A stretch of DNA of 64,000 bases from Alkalibacillus flavidus (lineage in GTDB: Bacteria > Bacillota > Bacilli > Bacillales > Alkalibacillaceae): the NCBI RefSeq assembly GCF_040545925.1, contig NZ_JBEPMX010000001.1:1-64000 (forward strand). The letters run 5' to 3'. Positions 49,656 to 57,735 of the stretch are shown here, piece after piece (within the stretch, counting starts at the first letter, position 1; each line of letters opens with the position of its first letter). The notes beneath the pieces were generated by a model. It worked only from the letters and a program-made list of their open reading frames with translations, had not been told where the DNA came from and ran no database searches. The position numbers were made by a program, and so were the translations under genes.

Positions 49656-50375
49656 ATGAATCAAATGGATGCAAACGAAATTATTAATTTTATTTCGAAC
49701 GCGAAAAAATCAACACCTGTGAAAGTATATGTGAAAGGTGACAACCTAGATCAAGTGGATTTTCACGAAGATGTGCAAGCGTTTATTACAGGTAATGCTG
49801 GCGTATTGTTCGGTGAATGGAGCGTCGTCGAAGGTGAACTCGATAAACACGCTTCAGCGATCGATGACTACGTGATTGAAAACGATCGTCGTAATTCAGC
49901 GATTCCAACGCTTGATTTAAAAAATGTGAATGCACGTATTGAACCAGGTGCGATTATCCGTGACCAAGTTGAAATTGGTGATGGTGCTGTCATTATGCTC
50001 GGTGCTGCGATTAATATTGGTGCGGTTGTCGGCGAAGGTACGATGATCGACATGAACGTTGTACTCGGTGGTCGTGCGACAGTCGGTAAAAACTGCCATA
50101 TCGGAGCAGGTTCAGTTTTAGCAGGTGTGATTGAGCCACCATCTGCACAACCTGTCGTCGTAGAAGACGGTGCGGTTGTCGGTGCAAATGCGGTTATTTT
50201 AGAAGGTGTCACAGTTGGTGAAGGTGCTGTTGTGGCAGCGGGCTCCATCGTGACAGAAGACGTGCCAGCGAACACAGTAGTCGCAGGTACACCGGCTAAG
50301 AAGATTAAAGAAATGGACGACCAAACGCGTGGTAAGACAGAGATTAAACAAGAGTTACGCAAGCTAGATAACTAA
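49656..50375 (+). CDS. dapH: Tetrahydrodipicolinate N-acetyltransferase DapH
   Basis: A 239-aa left-handed beta-helix acyltransferase. The N-terminal domain (about 1-85) is followed by hexapeptide repeats (about 90-215: GAIIRDQVEIGDGAVIMLGAAINIGAVVGEGT, GKNCHIGAGSVLAGVI). It acetylates tetrahydrodipicolinate in the acetylase branch of lysine/diaminopimelate synthesis. GGAGG lies before ATG 49656. The deacetylase gene follows after a hairpin, and PatA is nearby, so the whole acetyl branch is present. Confidence 0.95.
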   Translation: MNQMDANEIINFISNAKKSTPVKVYVKGDNLDQVDFHEDVQAFITGNAGVLFGEWSVVEGELDKHASAIDDYVIENDRRNSAIPTLDLKNVNARIEPGAIIRDQVEIGDGAVIMLGAAINIGAVVGEGTMIDMNVVLGGRATVGKNCHIGAGSVLAGVIEPPSAQPVVVEDGAVVGANAVILEGVTVGEGAVVAAGSIVTEDVPANTVVAGTPAKKIKEMDDQTRGKTEIKQELRKLDN

Positions 50376-50389
50376 AAAGATGACAGTGA

Positions 50390-50424
50390 AAGCGGAATTG
50401 ACATTAAGCGCAATTCCGCTTTTC
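50390..50424 (+). terminator. Hairpin between dapH and the deacetylase gene
   Basis: AAGCGGAATTG pairs with CAATTCCGCTT around an 8-nt loop, followed by TTCTGTCTTTT. Confidence 0.8.
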
Positions 50425-50456
50425 TGTCTTTTATTTTTATAAAGAAAGGGATGACG

Positions 50457-51575
50457 ATGATGACGAGTGAACAGTGGGTGACGATTCGACGCGATCTGCA
50501 CCAAATTCCAGAGTTGGGTTTTCAAGAATATAAAACACAAGCGTATTTATTAGAGTATATCAAGTCATTACCGCAAGATCATATAACGATTACGCCGTGG
50601 GAAACGGGAATTTTTGTATATGTTGAAGGAACAGAAGGCCATCAAACGGTGGCGTACCGGACGGATATTGATGGGTTGCCAATTGCTGAAGCTACGGACT
50701 TACCGTTTCAATCGACTCATGATGGTAGAATGCACGCATGCGGCCACGATTTACATATGACGATTGCACTTGGGGCATTAACGGACATCGTGCATCATCG
50801 ACCAGCGAACAACGTGTTATTTTTATTCCAACCAGCTGAGGAAGGGCCTGGCGGAGCAGAGCCAATGTTAGCGAGTGAGCCGATGCAGTCGTATCAGCCA
50901 GATTACGTTTTCGCCCTTCACGTCGATCCGAAAGGGCCAGTTGGTACCGTGAGCTCGAAGCCGGGCTTATTATTTGCGAATACGAGTGAGTTATTTATCG
51001 ATTTTTACGGTCGAGGTGGTCATGCCGCGTATCCACATGAAACGAAAGATATGATGATGGCGGCGAGTGCCTTTAACATGCAAGTGCAACAAGTCGTCGG
51101 GCGTATGGTGGATCCGTTAAAATCTGCCGTCGTAACCTTAGGTAAAATGGAAGCGGGAACGGTCCAAAATATTATTCCAGAGCACGCGCGCGTCGAAGGA
51201 ACGATCCGAACGACGGATGCCGATTCAATGACTGCAGTCAAACAGTCGATTGAACAGTTGCTTGCTGGTATTGAAAAACGCTATAGCTGTCAGACGACCG
51301 TTGATTACGGCGCGAATTATTATATGGTTAATAATGATGCCGAGTATGTTGAGCGGTTTAAACAGGCGATCGCTAAAACGAATGTGACGTATCAAGAAGC
51401 GAACGCAGCAATGACAGGCGAAGATTTCGGTTATATGTTAAAAGAACTCCCCGGCTTTATGTTTTGGCTCGGTGTTGATTCAGAACACGGACTGCACACA
51501 AGTCGCTTAAACCCGAAAGAAGACGCAATCGAGGTTGGGATTGAAGCTGTTGTCGCGATGATACGGGAAGGATAA
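50457..51575 (+). CDS. N-acetyldiaminopimelate deacetylase (YkuR)
   Basis: A 372-aa M20D amidohydrolase. The metal site shows MHACGHDLHMT (Cys/His/His), FQPAEEGPGGAEPM with catalytic Glu-Glu, and late HTSRLNPKEDA. It matches YkuR, which removes the acetyl group from N-acetyl-LL-diaminopimelate. Several ATGs cluster at the start; 50457 has AAGAAAGGG at the best distance, and 50451 and 50460 are alternatives. Its place after dapH decides the name over general aminoacylases. It ends in a bidirectional terminator. Confidence 0.92.
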   Translation: MMTSEQWVTIRRDLHQIPELGFQEYKTQAYLLEYIKSLPQDHITITPWETGIFVYVEGTEGHQTVAYRTDIDGLPIAEATDLPFQSTHDGRMHACGHDLHMTIALGALTDIVHHRPANNVLFLFQPAEEGPGGAEPMLASEPMQSYQPDYVFALHVDPKGPVGTVSSKPGLLFANTSELFIDFYGRGGHAAYPHETKDMMMAASAFNMQVQQVVGRMVDPLKSAVVTLGKMEAGTVQNIIPEHARVEGTIRTTDADSMTAVKQSIEQLLAGIEKRYSCQTTVDYGANYYMVNNDAEYVERFKQAIAKTNVTYQEANAAMTGEDFGYMLKELPGFMFWLGVDSEHGLHTSRLNPKEDAIEVGIEAVVAMIREG

Positions 51576-51578
51576 GTC

Positions 51579-51617
51579 ATAAAAAAGAGGATGGCACAAA
51601 AAGCCATCCTCTTTTTC
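51579..51617. terminator. Bidirectional terminator after the deacetylase gene
   Basis: AAAAAGAGGATGGC pairs with GCCATCCTCTTTTT around a 7-nt loop. Confidence 0.93.
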
Positions 51618-51855
51618 ATGACCGCACTGTTCTTTCCAGTGAACGCAGGTCCTCATCGAGATTTATCGTTTTCTCGTCGATGATTTGTCTCGCGTCATGG
51701 ACCCCTTGGTTATAGAAATGGGGCGCGAGCTGTTCTGTCAGCCACGTGTATAGGTTATCGACAGCTAAATCGCCGAGGTCTTCACCACGTTCGTCTGCGA
51801 AATAGCGTTTAATGTCTGATTTGATATTGTCTTTTACGAAATCTGGTACATTCAT
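51616..51855 (-). CDS. DUF2164-family protein
   Basis: A 79-aa helical protein (NIKSDIKRYFADERGEDLGDLAVDNLYTWLTEQLAPHFYNQGVHDA) that matches the DUF2164 pattern. The Tyr/Asn/Gln-rich end is the conserved part. Function unknown. ATG 51855 is preceded by AAAGGAG at 11 bp; a GTG at 51867 lies on top of that site. The 21-bp array of the third family lies in its upstream region. Confidence 0.8.
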   Translation of the reverse strand: MNVPDFVKDNIKSDIKRYFADERGEDLGDLAVDNLYTWLTEQLAPHFYNQGVHDARQIIDEKTINLDEDLRSLERTVRS

Positions 51856-51882
51856 TGTGTCGATCACTCCTTTTAGAGTGAT

Positions 51883-51998
51883 TCTATCACATTTTGATTT
51901 GTTTCTTGCAGTTTAAAACATGATTCTCTTACTTTTTGACTCGTATCTTGCAGTTTGAATCATGATTCTTGCAGTTTATGCGAGCATTCGATCACTTT
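51883..51998. repeat. 21-bp-period array, TCTTGCAGTTT family, 6 units
   Basis: Cores start at 51883, 51904, 51925, 51946, 51967 and 51988, each 21 bp apart. Three are exactly TCTTGCAGTTT (51904, 51946, 51967); the others are diverged (TCTATCACATT, TCTCTTACTTT, TCGATCACTTT). Spacers include AAAACATGAT, TTGACTCGTA, GAATCATGAT and ATGCGAGCAT, with an ATGAT tail shared by two. The array lies between the chemotaxis gene stop and the DUF2164 start. Confidence 0.85.
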
Positions 51999-52012
51999 TG
52001 TGAAAAATTCAA

Positions 52013-53332
52013 TCATTTATTAGTGTCGTTATCGATTTCGTCGTATTGAAATTGTTGAATGTGTTCGTTCAGTTGGTTCGCTTGATTAATCAGTTCATGC
52101 GTCATGTCGCTAATGTCAGACATGAGTGAGGCTTGTTCATGAATGGTTGCGGTGACTTCTTCGGTACCTGCAGATGTTTCCTCGGCGATTGCTGCGACTT
52201 CTTGTGACTGATGCGATGTATTTTCAAGCGACTGTAACTGTTGGTCGACTAAGGATGAGATCTCTGTTACTTCATCTGCCACTGTATTGATCGATTCTGA
52301 CATCTTCATAATTGATTCGCTCGTTTGTGATCCTTTCGATGCTTCGGTGTTTGCTTGGTCGACTTGGCTATTGATAACAGTCGTCATGGCTTGAACGTCT
52401 TGTTGCATATTCGATACTAAGCCCGATATATCATCCACGGCTTTTGTACTTTGATCAGCTAGTTTGCGTACTTCTTCAGCGACAACAGCAAAGCCTTTCC
52501 CGTGTTCGCCAGCGTGAGACGCTTCGATGGAGGCGTTTAACGCTAGCAAGTTCGTCTGTTCAGCAAGCTCCCCGACAAGTGAAGTAATTTGTTCGACTTT
52601 GTTTGCGTTATCGACGAGGCGATTGAACGTTTCAAGTGACGATTCTTGTTGGTCGGCTAAGTCATTAATGCCGCTGATTAACGATTGGGTTAGCTCTTTA
52701 CTTTCATCTAATGTCGCAAGCATCGTTTGGGATGAATCTTTCGACGTTTCGGCTTTGTTTTTCACTTCTTGAGCTAAATGCGTCGTGTTTTCGATCGTTT
52801 CGGCCGTGTTTTGGATCGCTGATGACGTATTTTCTGCACCTGAAGCAATTTCGTCCACGGTTGCACGAATTTGTTCGATTTGATCAGATGCGTGATCCGT
52901 ACGATCGGTAATATTGGTTACCGTTGATTGGGTTTGTTTAAAGTTGTCGTCAATGTTATGCACCATCGATTTTAAGTTCGTCAGCATATTATTGAATGAT
53001 AGGCTAAGAGCACGAATTTCATCATCGGATTGTTTGACGTCAACTTGATGATTGATGTCGCCTTCAGATGCTTTGGCTGCGACCCTTTCTAATTTGTTTA
53101 ATGGGTCAGTGATAATGCGTGCTGCGAAATATGCCAAAATACCAGACCACATAATACCGAGTAATAGCGTAATAACGGTAAAAGTGAACTCAGACATGTT
53201 AATATAATCGGCGATCATGTCATACAGTACATAAATAAAAAAACCACTCGTCGTATATGTAATAATAGCTAGAATCGTTGTGAATAAGACGAGTTTCAAC
53301 CTTAAACTGAAGCGAAATTTGTTATGGCCCAC
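52013..53332 (-). CDS. Methyl-accepting chemotaxis protein with minimal external domain
   Basis: A 439-aa receptor. Two membrane helices (about 11-33 and 45-68) are joined by only a dozen residues, so there is no sizeable external sensor. HAMP (about 68-122) and a long signalling coiled coil follow, with the conserved hairpin tip FAVVAEEVRKLADQSTKAVDDI near residue 275. It may sense energy state or membrane properties, or work with a partner. The start is GTG with GGAGG 8 bp upstream. Confidence 0.92.
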   Translation of the reverse strand: MGHNKFRFSLRLKLVLFTTILAIITYTTSGFFIYVLYDMIADYINMSEFTFTVITLLLGIMWSGILAYFAARIITDPLNKLERVAAKASEGDINHQVDVKQSDDEIRALSLSFNNMLTNLKSMVHNIDDNFKQTQSTVTNITDRTDHASDQIEQIRATVDEIASGAENTSSAIQNTAETIENTTHLAQEVKNKAETSKDSSQTMLATLDESKELTQSLISGINDLADQQESSLETFNRLVDNANKVEQITSLVGELAEQTNLLALNASIEASHAGEHGKGFAVVAEEVRKLADQSTKAVDDISGLVSNMQQDVQAMTTVINSQVDQANTEASKGSQTSESIMKMSESINTVADEVTEISSLVDQQLQSLENTSHQSQEVAAIAEETSAGTEEVTATIHEQASLMSDISDMTHELINQANQLNEHIQQFQYDEIDNDTNK

Positions 53333-53465
53333 GACAATATCCTCCTTATGTTTTCATCTCATACGTATGTCCTAATTCATTGTAGCAAATGACAGAGACT
53401 TTATCACTATTGTTCTATGAATCGTCGAAAAATTCAAGCCTGTTACGAAAAATGTCACACGATTT

Positions 53466-53503
53466 AATAAAAAAATCTACCGACAACTGTATGCCGGTAG
53501 ATT
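53466..53503 (-). terminator. Terminator of the CoA-disulfide reductase gene
   Basis: AATCTACCG pairs with CGGTAGATT around a 12-nt loop, followed on the minus strand by TTTTTTTA. Confidence 0.85.
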
Positions 53504-53511
53504 GACTATGA

Positions 53512-54846
53512 TTATAATGTTTTCTTCGCTGCTTGTTGTACGGGGTCCCAAACGCCGTTGTACGGAGGGGCGTAGGCTAAATCGAGGTCGAGTAGTTCAA
53601 CGGTTGTCATGTTGTGATAAAGGGCGGTTGCTAATACGTCAATGCGTTTGTCTGCACCCGTTGTTCCGACCGCCTGGCCTCCGAGTAATCGGCGTGAGTC
53701 TTTTTCATACACAAGTTTTAAATGAAGCGGTTGTTTGTCATAGTAACCCGCAACAGCATTCGTTTTGATTTGGCTTACAGCATAATCAAATCCGAGTGAT
53801 TCGGCTTCTTTTTCAGACAAACCAGTCCGAGCGACATCCAGGTCAAAGAATTTCAAGATGGACGTCCCGACGATGCCTTGAAATGCTTTCGGTTGATCAG
53901 TCATATTCAAACCGGCGATCATCCCTTGTTTATTCGCGGTTGTGCCGAGTGGAACGAAATCGTTTTGTTGTTTCACGCGATTGAAATCGACTGCGCAATC
54001 GCCTGCTGCATAAACATGAGCCACATTTGTTTGCATATAGTCGTCAATGATGATGGCGCCTTGGTCGTTTAAGTTAAACACGTCTGTATTTAAAAATGTG
54101 GTGTTAGGCTTGACACCGATATTGACGATAGCTTGATCTGTAGAGTATTCACCTTGGTCTGTGATCACTTTTTCAACGCGATCATTACCTTCAAATCGTT
54201 GGACGAATTCGTTAAAAATGAGCTCAATCCCATGTTTTTTAGCTTCGTCGTGTAACAGTTCAGCCATGTCGTAGTCGAGTGGATTCATTAGTTGACTACC
54301 GGCTTGGATGAGACGGACGTGTTTACCGATTTCACGCATATTTTCAGCGATTTCTAAACCGATAAAGCCACCACCGACAATCGTGACGGTTTCTGGTTGA
54401 TGCGCTTGTAAATCGGTCATAATTTGATCCGTATCAGGGATGGTTTTCATGGAATGAATCCCATCTAAGTCGATTCCATCCCAGTTCGGTAAAACAGGGC
54501 TTACCCCTGTTGCAATCAACAATTTATCGTATTCGATTTCAAACGGTTCATTCGTGTCTAAATGAATACCTGAGACGGTTTTTGCATTTGGATCTACGGC
54601 TGTGACTTCGTGGCGTGTACGGGCATCGATGCCGTGTTTTTGCCGGAATTCTTCAACAGGTTTTGCGATGACATCGTCTGTTGAGGAAACATCACCACTA
54701 ATCACATAAGGCAAACCACACTGACCATATGAGTAGTAGTCACCTTTTTCAATCGTGACAATGTGGTCATCTTGTGTCCCTTCACGTTTGATTTGCATCG
54801 CGGCACTCATGCCTGCAGCGTCGCCTCCAATAATGACATAACGCAT
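53512..54846 (-). CDS. cdr: CoA-disulfide reductase (NAD(P)H, FAD)
   Basis: A 444-aa flavoprotein disulfide reductase. The FAD motif is VIIGGDAAGMSAAMQIKRE, and the single redox Cys43 lies in SYGQCGLPYVISG, the hallmark of CoA-disulfide reductases and NADH oxidases of this class. VGGGFIGLEIAENMRE binds NAD(P)H, and VYAAGDCA binds FAD. The C-terminal dimer domain has GYYDKQPLHLKLVYEK and the Tyr pair AYAPPYNGVWDP seen in CoADR. It keeps coenzyme A reduced. ATG 54846 has GAGGTG at 6 bp; a GTG at 54855 overlaps that site. Confidence 0.9.
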   Translation of the reverse strand: MRYVIIGGDAAGMSAAMQIKREGTQDDHIVTIEKGDYYSYGQCGLPYVISGDVSSTDDVIAKPVEEFRQKHGIDARTRHEVTAVDPNAKTVSGIHLDTNEPFEIEYDKLLIATGVSPVLPNWDGIDLDGIHSMKTIPDTDQIMTDLQAHQPETVTIVGGGFIGLEIAENMREIGKHVRLIQAGSQLMNPLDYDMAELLHDEAKKHGIELIFNEFVQRFEGNDRVEKVITDQGEYSTDQAIVNIGVKPNTTFLNTDVFNLNDQGAIIIDDYMQTNVAHVYAAGDCAVDFNRVKQQNDFVPLGTTANKQGMIAGLNMTDQPKAFQGIVGTSILKFFDLDVARTGLSEKEAESLGFDYAVSQIKTNAVAGYYDKQPLHLKLVYEKDSRRLLGGQAVGTTGADKRIDVLATALYHNMTTVELLDLDLAYAPPYNGVWDPVQQAAKKTL

Positions 54847-54871
54847 CTGAATCACCTCGTTTATTAGAATA

Positions 54872-54906
54872 GCTAAAACAAGCTCATGCGTGTTACATGA
54901 GCTTGT
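54872..54906 (-). terminator. Terminator of the mscS-like gene
   Basis: ACAAGCTCATG pairs perfectly with CATGAGCTTGT around a 7-nt loop, followed on the minus strand by TTTAGCT. Confidence 0.88.
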
Positions 54907-54915
54907 CCTATGACA

Positions 54916-55740
54916 TTAATTGTCTTCTTTTTGAATAATCGTATGATGTGGGAATGGAATCTCGATGCCTGCTTCGTCAAGTGCTTCTTTCATCGCTTTA
55001 CGAAGATCGCGTTCGACAGCCCATTGTGACATCTTTTCAGTTTGGGCAATGACACGTAAGACGACATCTGATGATCCTAAGCTTTGGACACCGACAACAT
55101 CGGGGCCTTCTTTGACGCGTTCATCATCTTTAAATTGGTCGCATACGTTTTGTAAAATTGTCATCGCTTCATCAATATTTTCGCCATAACCAATACCCAT
55201 ATCGACAAGGGCACGCATGTTACCTCTTGTATGGTTGTTTACGGCTTGAATATAACGATTTGGGATGAAATGGAGTGTCCCGTCAAACCCGCGTAGTTGC
55301 GTCGTACGCAATCCTAATTCCTCAACAATACCGTCATGACCACCTGCTGTTACATAGTCATCAACGTCGATTTGTTTTTCAATTAAAATGAAAAAGCCTG
55401 TCACGATGTCACTGACTAACCCTTGAGCACCGAAACCAACAGCAAGACCGACGATACCAGCACCTGCCAAGATCGGCGCAAGTGGAATGCCAATAATACC
55501 TAAGAATGTCACGATAAAGAAGAACAATAAAACGTATGTAAACACGTTTAATAAAAGATTTTCTAACGTTTTCTTACGTCCTTCACTTAATTTTTGTCGT
55601 TTGGCTACATGTTCCATTGCTTTTGAGATCGCTTTTCGACCGATTGGTGCGACAATCATGTAAACAATAACAAGTAATAATAGCTTCACGCCAATACTGA
55701 CAAGGGCGCTGATCATACTTTCTAAATCTAAAAACTCCAT
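54916..55740 (-). CDS. ykuT: Small-conductance mechanosensitive channel (YkuT, MscS family)
   Basis: A 274-aa MscS-type channel. Three N-terminal helices end in the pore helix with the Gly/Ala pattern APILAGAGIVGLAVGFGAQGLVSDIVTGF (about 90-120), followed by the beta domain (VDDYVTAGGHDGIVEELGLRTTQLR) and the C-terminal alpha/beta domain. It opens on membrane tension to release osmolytes after osmotic downshock. ATG 55740 has AAGGGG upstream; a longer start at 55794 adds 18 residues without a site. In B. subtilis ykuT also belongs to the yku cluster. Confidence 0.93.
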   Translation of the reverse strand: MEFLDLESMISALVSIGVKLLLLVIVYMIVAPIGRKAISKAMEHVAKRQKLSEGRKKTLENLLLNVFTYVLLFFFIVTFLGIIGIPLAPILAGAGIVGLAVGFGAQGLVSDIVTGFFILIEKQIDVDDYVTAGGHDGIVEELGLRTTQLRGFDGTLHFIPNRYIQAVNNHTRGNMRALVDMGIGYGENIDEAMTILQNVCDQFKDDERVKEGPDVVGVQSLGSSDVVLRVIAQTEKMSQWAVERDLRKAMKEALDEAGIEIPFPHHTIIQKEDN

Positions 55741-55969
55741 AACCTTAACCCCTTCCTTATGTTGTCTTTTCATTATATACCACAATTCATTCAACGTTAA
55801 TCATCAAGTTTCGACGGTATGATGCGATTCGTTATAGTCAAATTAATAGTAAGAATGTGAATAATAATTTTTTTCTAAAAATTTAAAGAAAGGGGTAGCA
55901 TTTTATTTCGTAACCCGATATATTTATGAGAGCAAGAATTTTCATCAAAAGAAAGTGGGGGAAGAAGGC

Positions 55970-57721
55970 TTGGATATTTTTAAGAAACTCAAGCAATATT
56001 ACTGGCCTTACAAGCGGTTTTTAATCATTTCACTGATCTCAATGCTTTTTGTGACGATGATTACAGCCGCTTATCCAATCGTGATTCAACAAACGATTGA
56101 TAACGTGATTGGTGAGCAGAATTATAATTTATTACCAATTATTATTATTGCATTCATAGTTCTTATGGGAATTAAAGCGCTATCGGTATTTACGCAACAA
56201 TATTTTGGTGATTTATTCGGTATATCAACCGTTTATGAAGTCCGAAATGACTTATATCGTAAGCTGCAACGGCTATCATTTAAGTATTATGACAATGCAA
56301 AGACAGGGGACTTGATGTCGCGGTTAACCGCGGATGTTGAAGGGTTCCGCTTTTTCTTATCATTCGGTTTTGCCGAATTATTACGCATTGTGTCACTCGT
56401 TGTCGTAAGTGGTTCGGTTATGTTGTTTTATTCCGTGCCATTAACACTCGTAACATTAGCAGCTATGCCATTTTTAGCTGTTTCCGTCTATATGTTCGAT
56501 AAACGGGTGCACCCGGCGTTTTTAGGCATTCGTCGTTCGTTTGGGCGTATGAACACGCGCGTACAAGAAAATATTTCAGGTATGAACACGGTCAAATCGT
56601 TGTCGCGCGAACAGTTCGAAATTGGGCGTTACGAAGAAAAAGGGGAAAATTACCGCGATCACTACTTAAAAACAGCGAGTATTTGGTCGAAATACATGCC
56701 GTTTATGGAATTCGTCGGTAATGTATGTGTTGTGGCGTTACTTGCGTTTGGTGGTTATTTAGTGATCCAAGGCGACGTGCAAGTCGGTGAATTGACGGCG
56801 TTTTTCTCACTTGTATGGATGTTTTTAGGCCCGCTTATGAACTTCGGTTTCGTCGTCAACCAGTTTTCACAAGCGAAAGCATCAGGCGAGCGTCTACTGG
56901 AAGTCCTTGAATCAGACTTGGAACTAGACGATGATGTAGAGCCGACAGGTGAAACGGTCAAAGGTCATGTGACGTTTGATAACGTGACACTGACGTACGT
57001 TGAAGATGATGATGAAGCATTGAAAGATGTCAGTTTTGATGCACCACCTGGAAAAGTCGTCGGTTTAATCGGTGCGACAGGTGCAGGAAAATCGAGTATT
57101 ACACAGTTGATGACGCGATTTTATGAACCTGAGCAAGGCACGGTTTATATTGATCAGAAACCGACGACGGACTATTCGTTGAAAGATTTACGCAAACAGA
57201 TCGGATTTGTTTTGCAGGAGCCGTTTTTATTTTCAACAACGATAAAAGAAAATATCGCTTACGGTAATCCGGAAGCGTCGATGGATGAGATTATAGATGC
57301 AGCGAAACGAGCACAAGCCCATGATTTCATTCAAGATATGCCGGATGGCTATGACACGTTGTTAGGTGAACGTGGCATGGGCTTATCAGGCGGGCAAAAA
57401 CAACGCATCTCGATTGCGCGTGCGCTTTTGATTGACCCGAGCATTCTCGTGCTAGACGACGCGACATCAGCGGTCGATATGCAAACAGAAGCGAAGATTC
57501 AACAGGCGTTACGCGAAGTAATGTCAGATCGAACGACGTTTATTATCGCGCACCGTATTTCGTCGCTACAACATGCAGATGAAATTCTCGTCTTAGAGGA
57601 AGGTGCTGTCGTTGAGCGAGGCCAACATGAAGAACTACTCGATAATGGCGGTCCGTACCAACGTATATACGACATTCAATATCAAGATAAAGAAGCCATT
57701 TTAGGCAAGCAACACGCATGA
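55970..57721 (+). CDS. ABC exporter half-transporter, first of a heterodimer
   Basis: A 583-aa ABC exporter with six helices (about 15-305) and a C-terminal ATPase. Walker A is GATGAGKSS, the Q-loop FVLQEPFLFS, the signature LSGGQKQR, Walker B ILVLDDATSAVD (Asp rather than Glu after the Walker B Asp), and the H-loop IIAHRIS. The Glu-to-Asp change marks a degenerate catalytic site, usual in one partner of heterodimeric exporters. The start is TTG 55970 with GTGGGGG 8 bp upstream. The second half follows 14 bp later. The substrate is unknown; multidrug export is the common case. Confidence 0.92.
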   Translation: MDIFKKLKQYYWPYKRFLIISLISMLFVTMITAAYPIVIQQTIDNVIGEQNYNLLPIIIIAFIVLMGIKALSVFTQQYFGDLFGISTVYEVRNDLYRKLQRLSFKYYDNAKTGDLMSRLTADVEGFRFFLSFGFAELLRIVSLVVVSGSVMLFYSVPLTLVTLAAMPFLAVSVYMFDKRVHPAFLGIRRSFGRMNTRVQENISGMNTVKSLSREQFEIGRYEEKGENYRDHYLKTASIWSKYMPFMEFVGNVCVVALLAFGGYLVIQGDVQVGELTAFFSLVWMFLGPLMNFGFVVNQFSQAKASGERLLEVLESDLELDDDVEPTGETVKGHVTFDNVTLTYVEDDDEALKDVSFDAPPGKVVGLIGATGAGKSSITQLMTRFYEPEQGTVYIDQKPTTDYSLKDLRKQIGFVLQEPFLFSTTIKENIAYGNPEASMDEIIDAAKRAQAHDFIQDMPDGYDTLLGERGMGLSGGQKQRISIARALLIDPSILVLDDATSAVDMQTEAKIQQALREVMSDRTTFIIAHRISSLQHADEILVLEEGAVVERGQHEELLDNGGPYQRIYDIQYQDKEAILGKQHA

Positions 57722-57735
57722 GGGGGGGAGCTAAC

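Noticed and set aside
53421..53450. A two-unit repeat (TCGTCGAAA and TGTTACGAAA) upstream of the chemotaxis gene
   Set aside because: Spacing is 20 bp, similarity is weak, and only two units exist.
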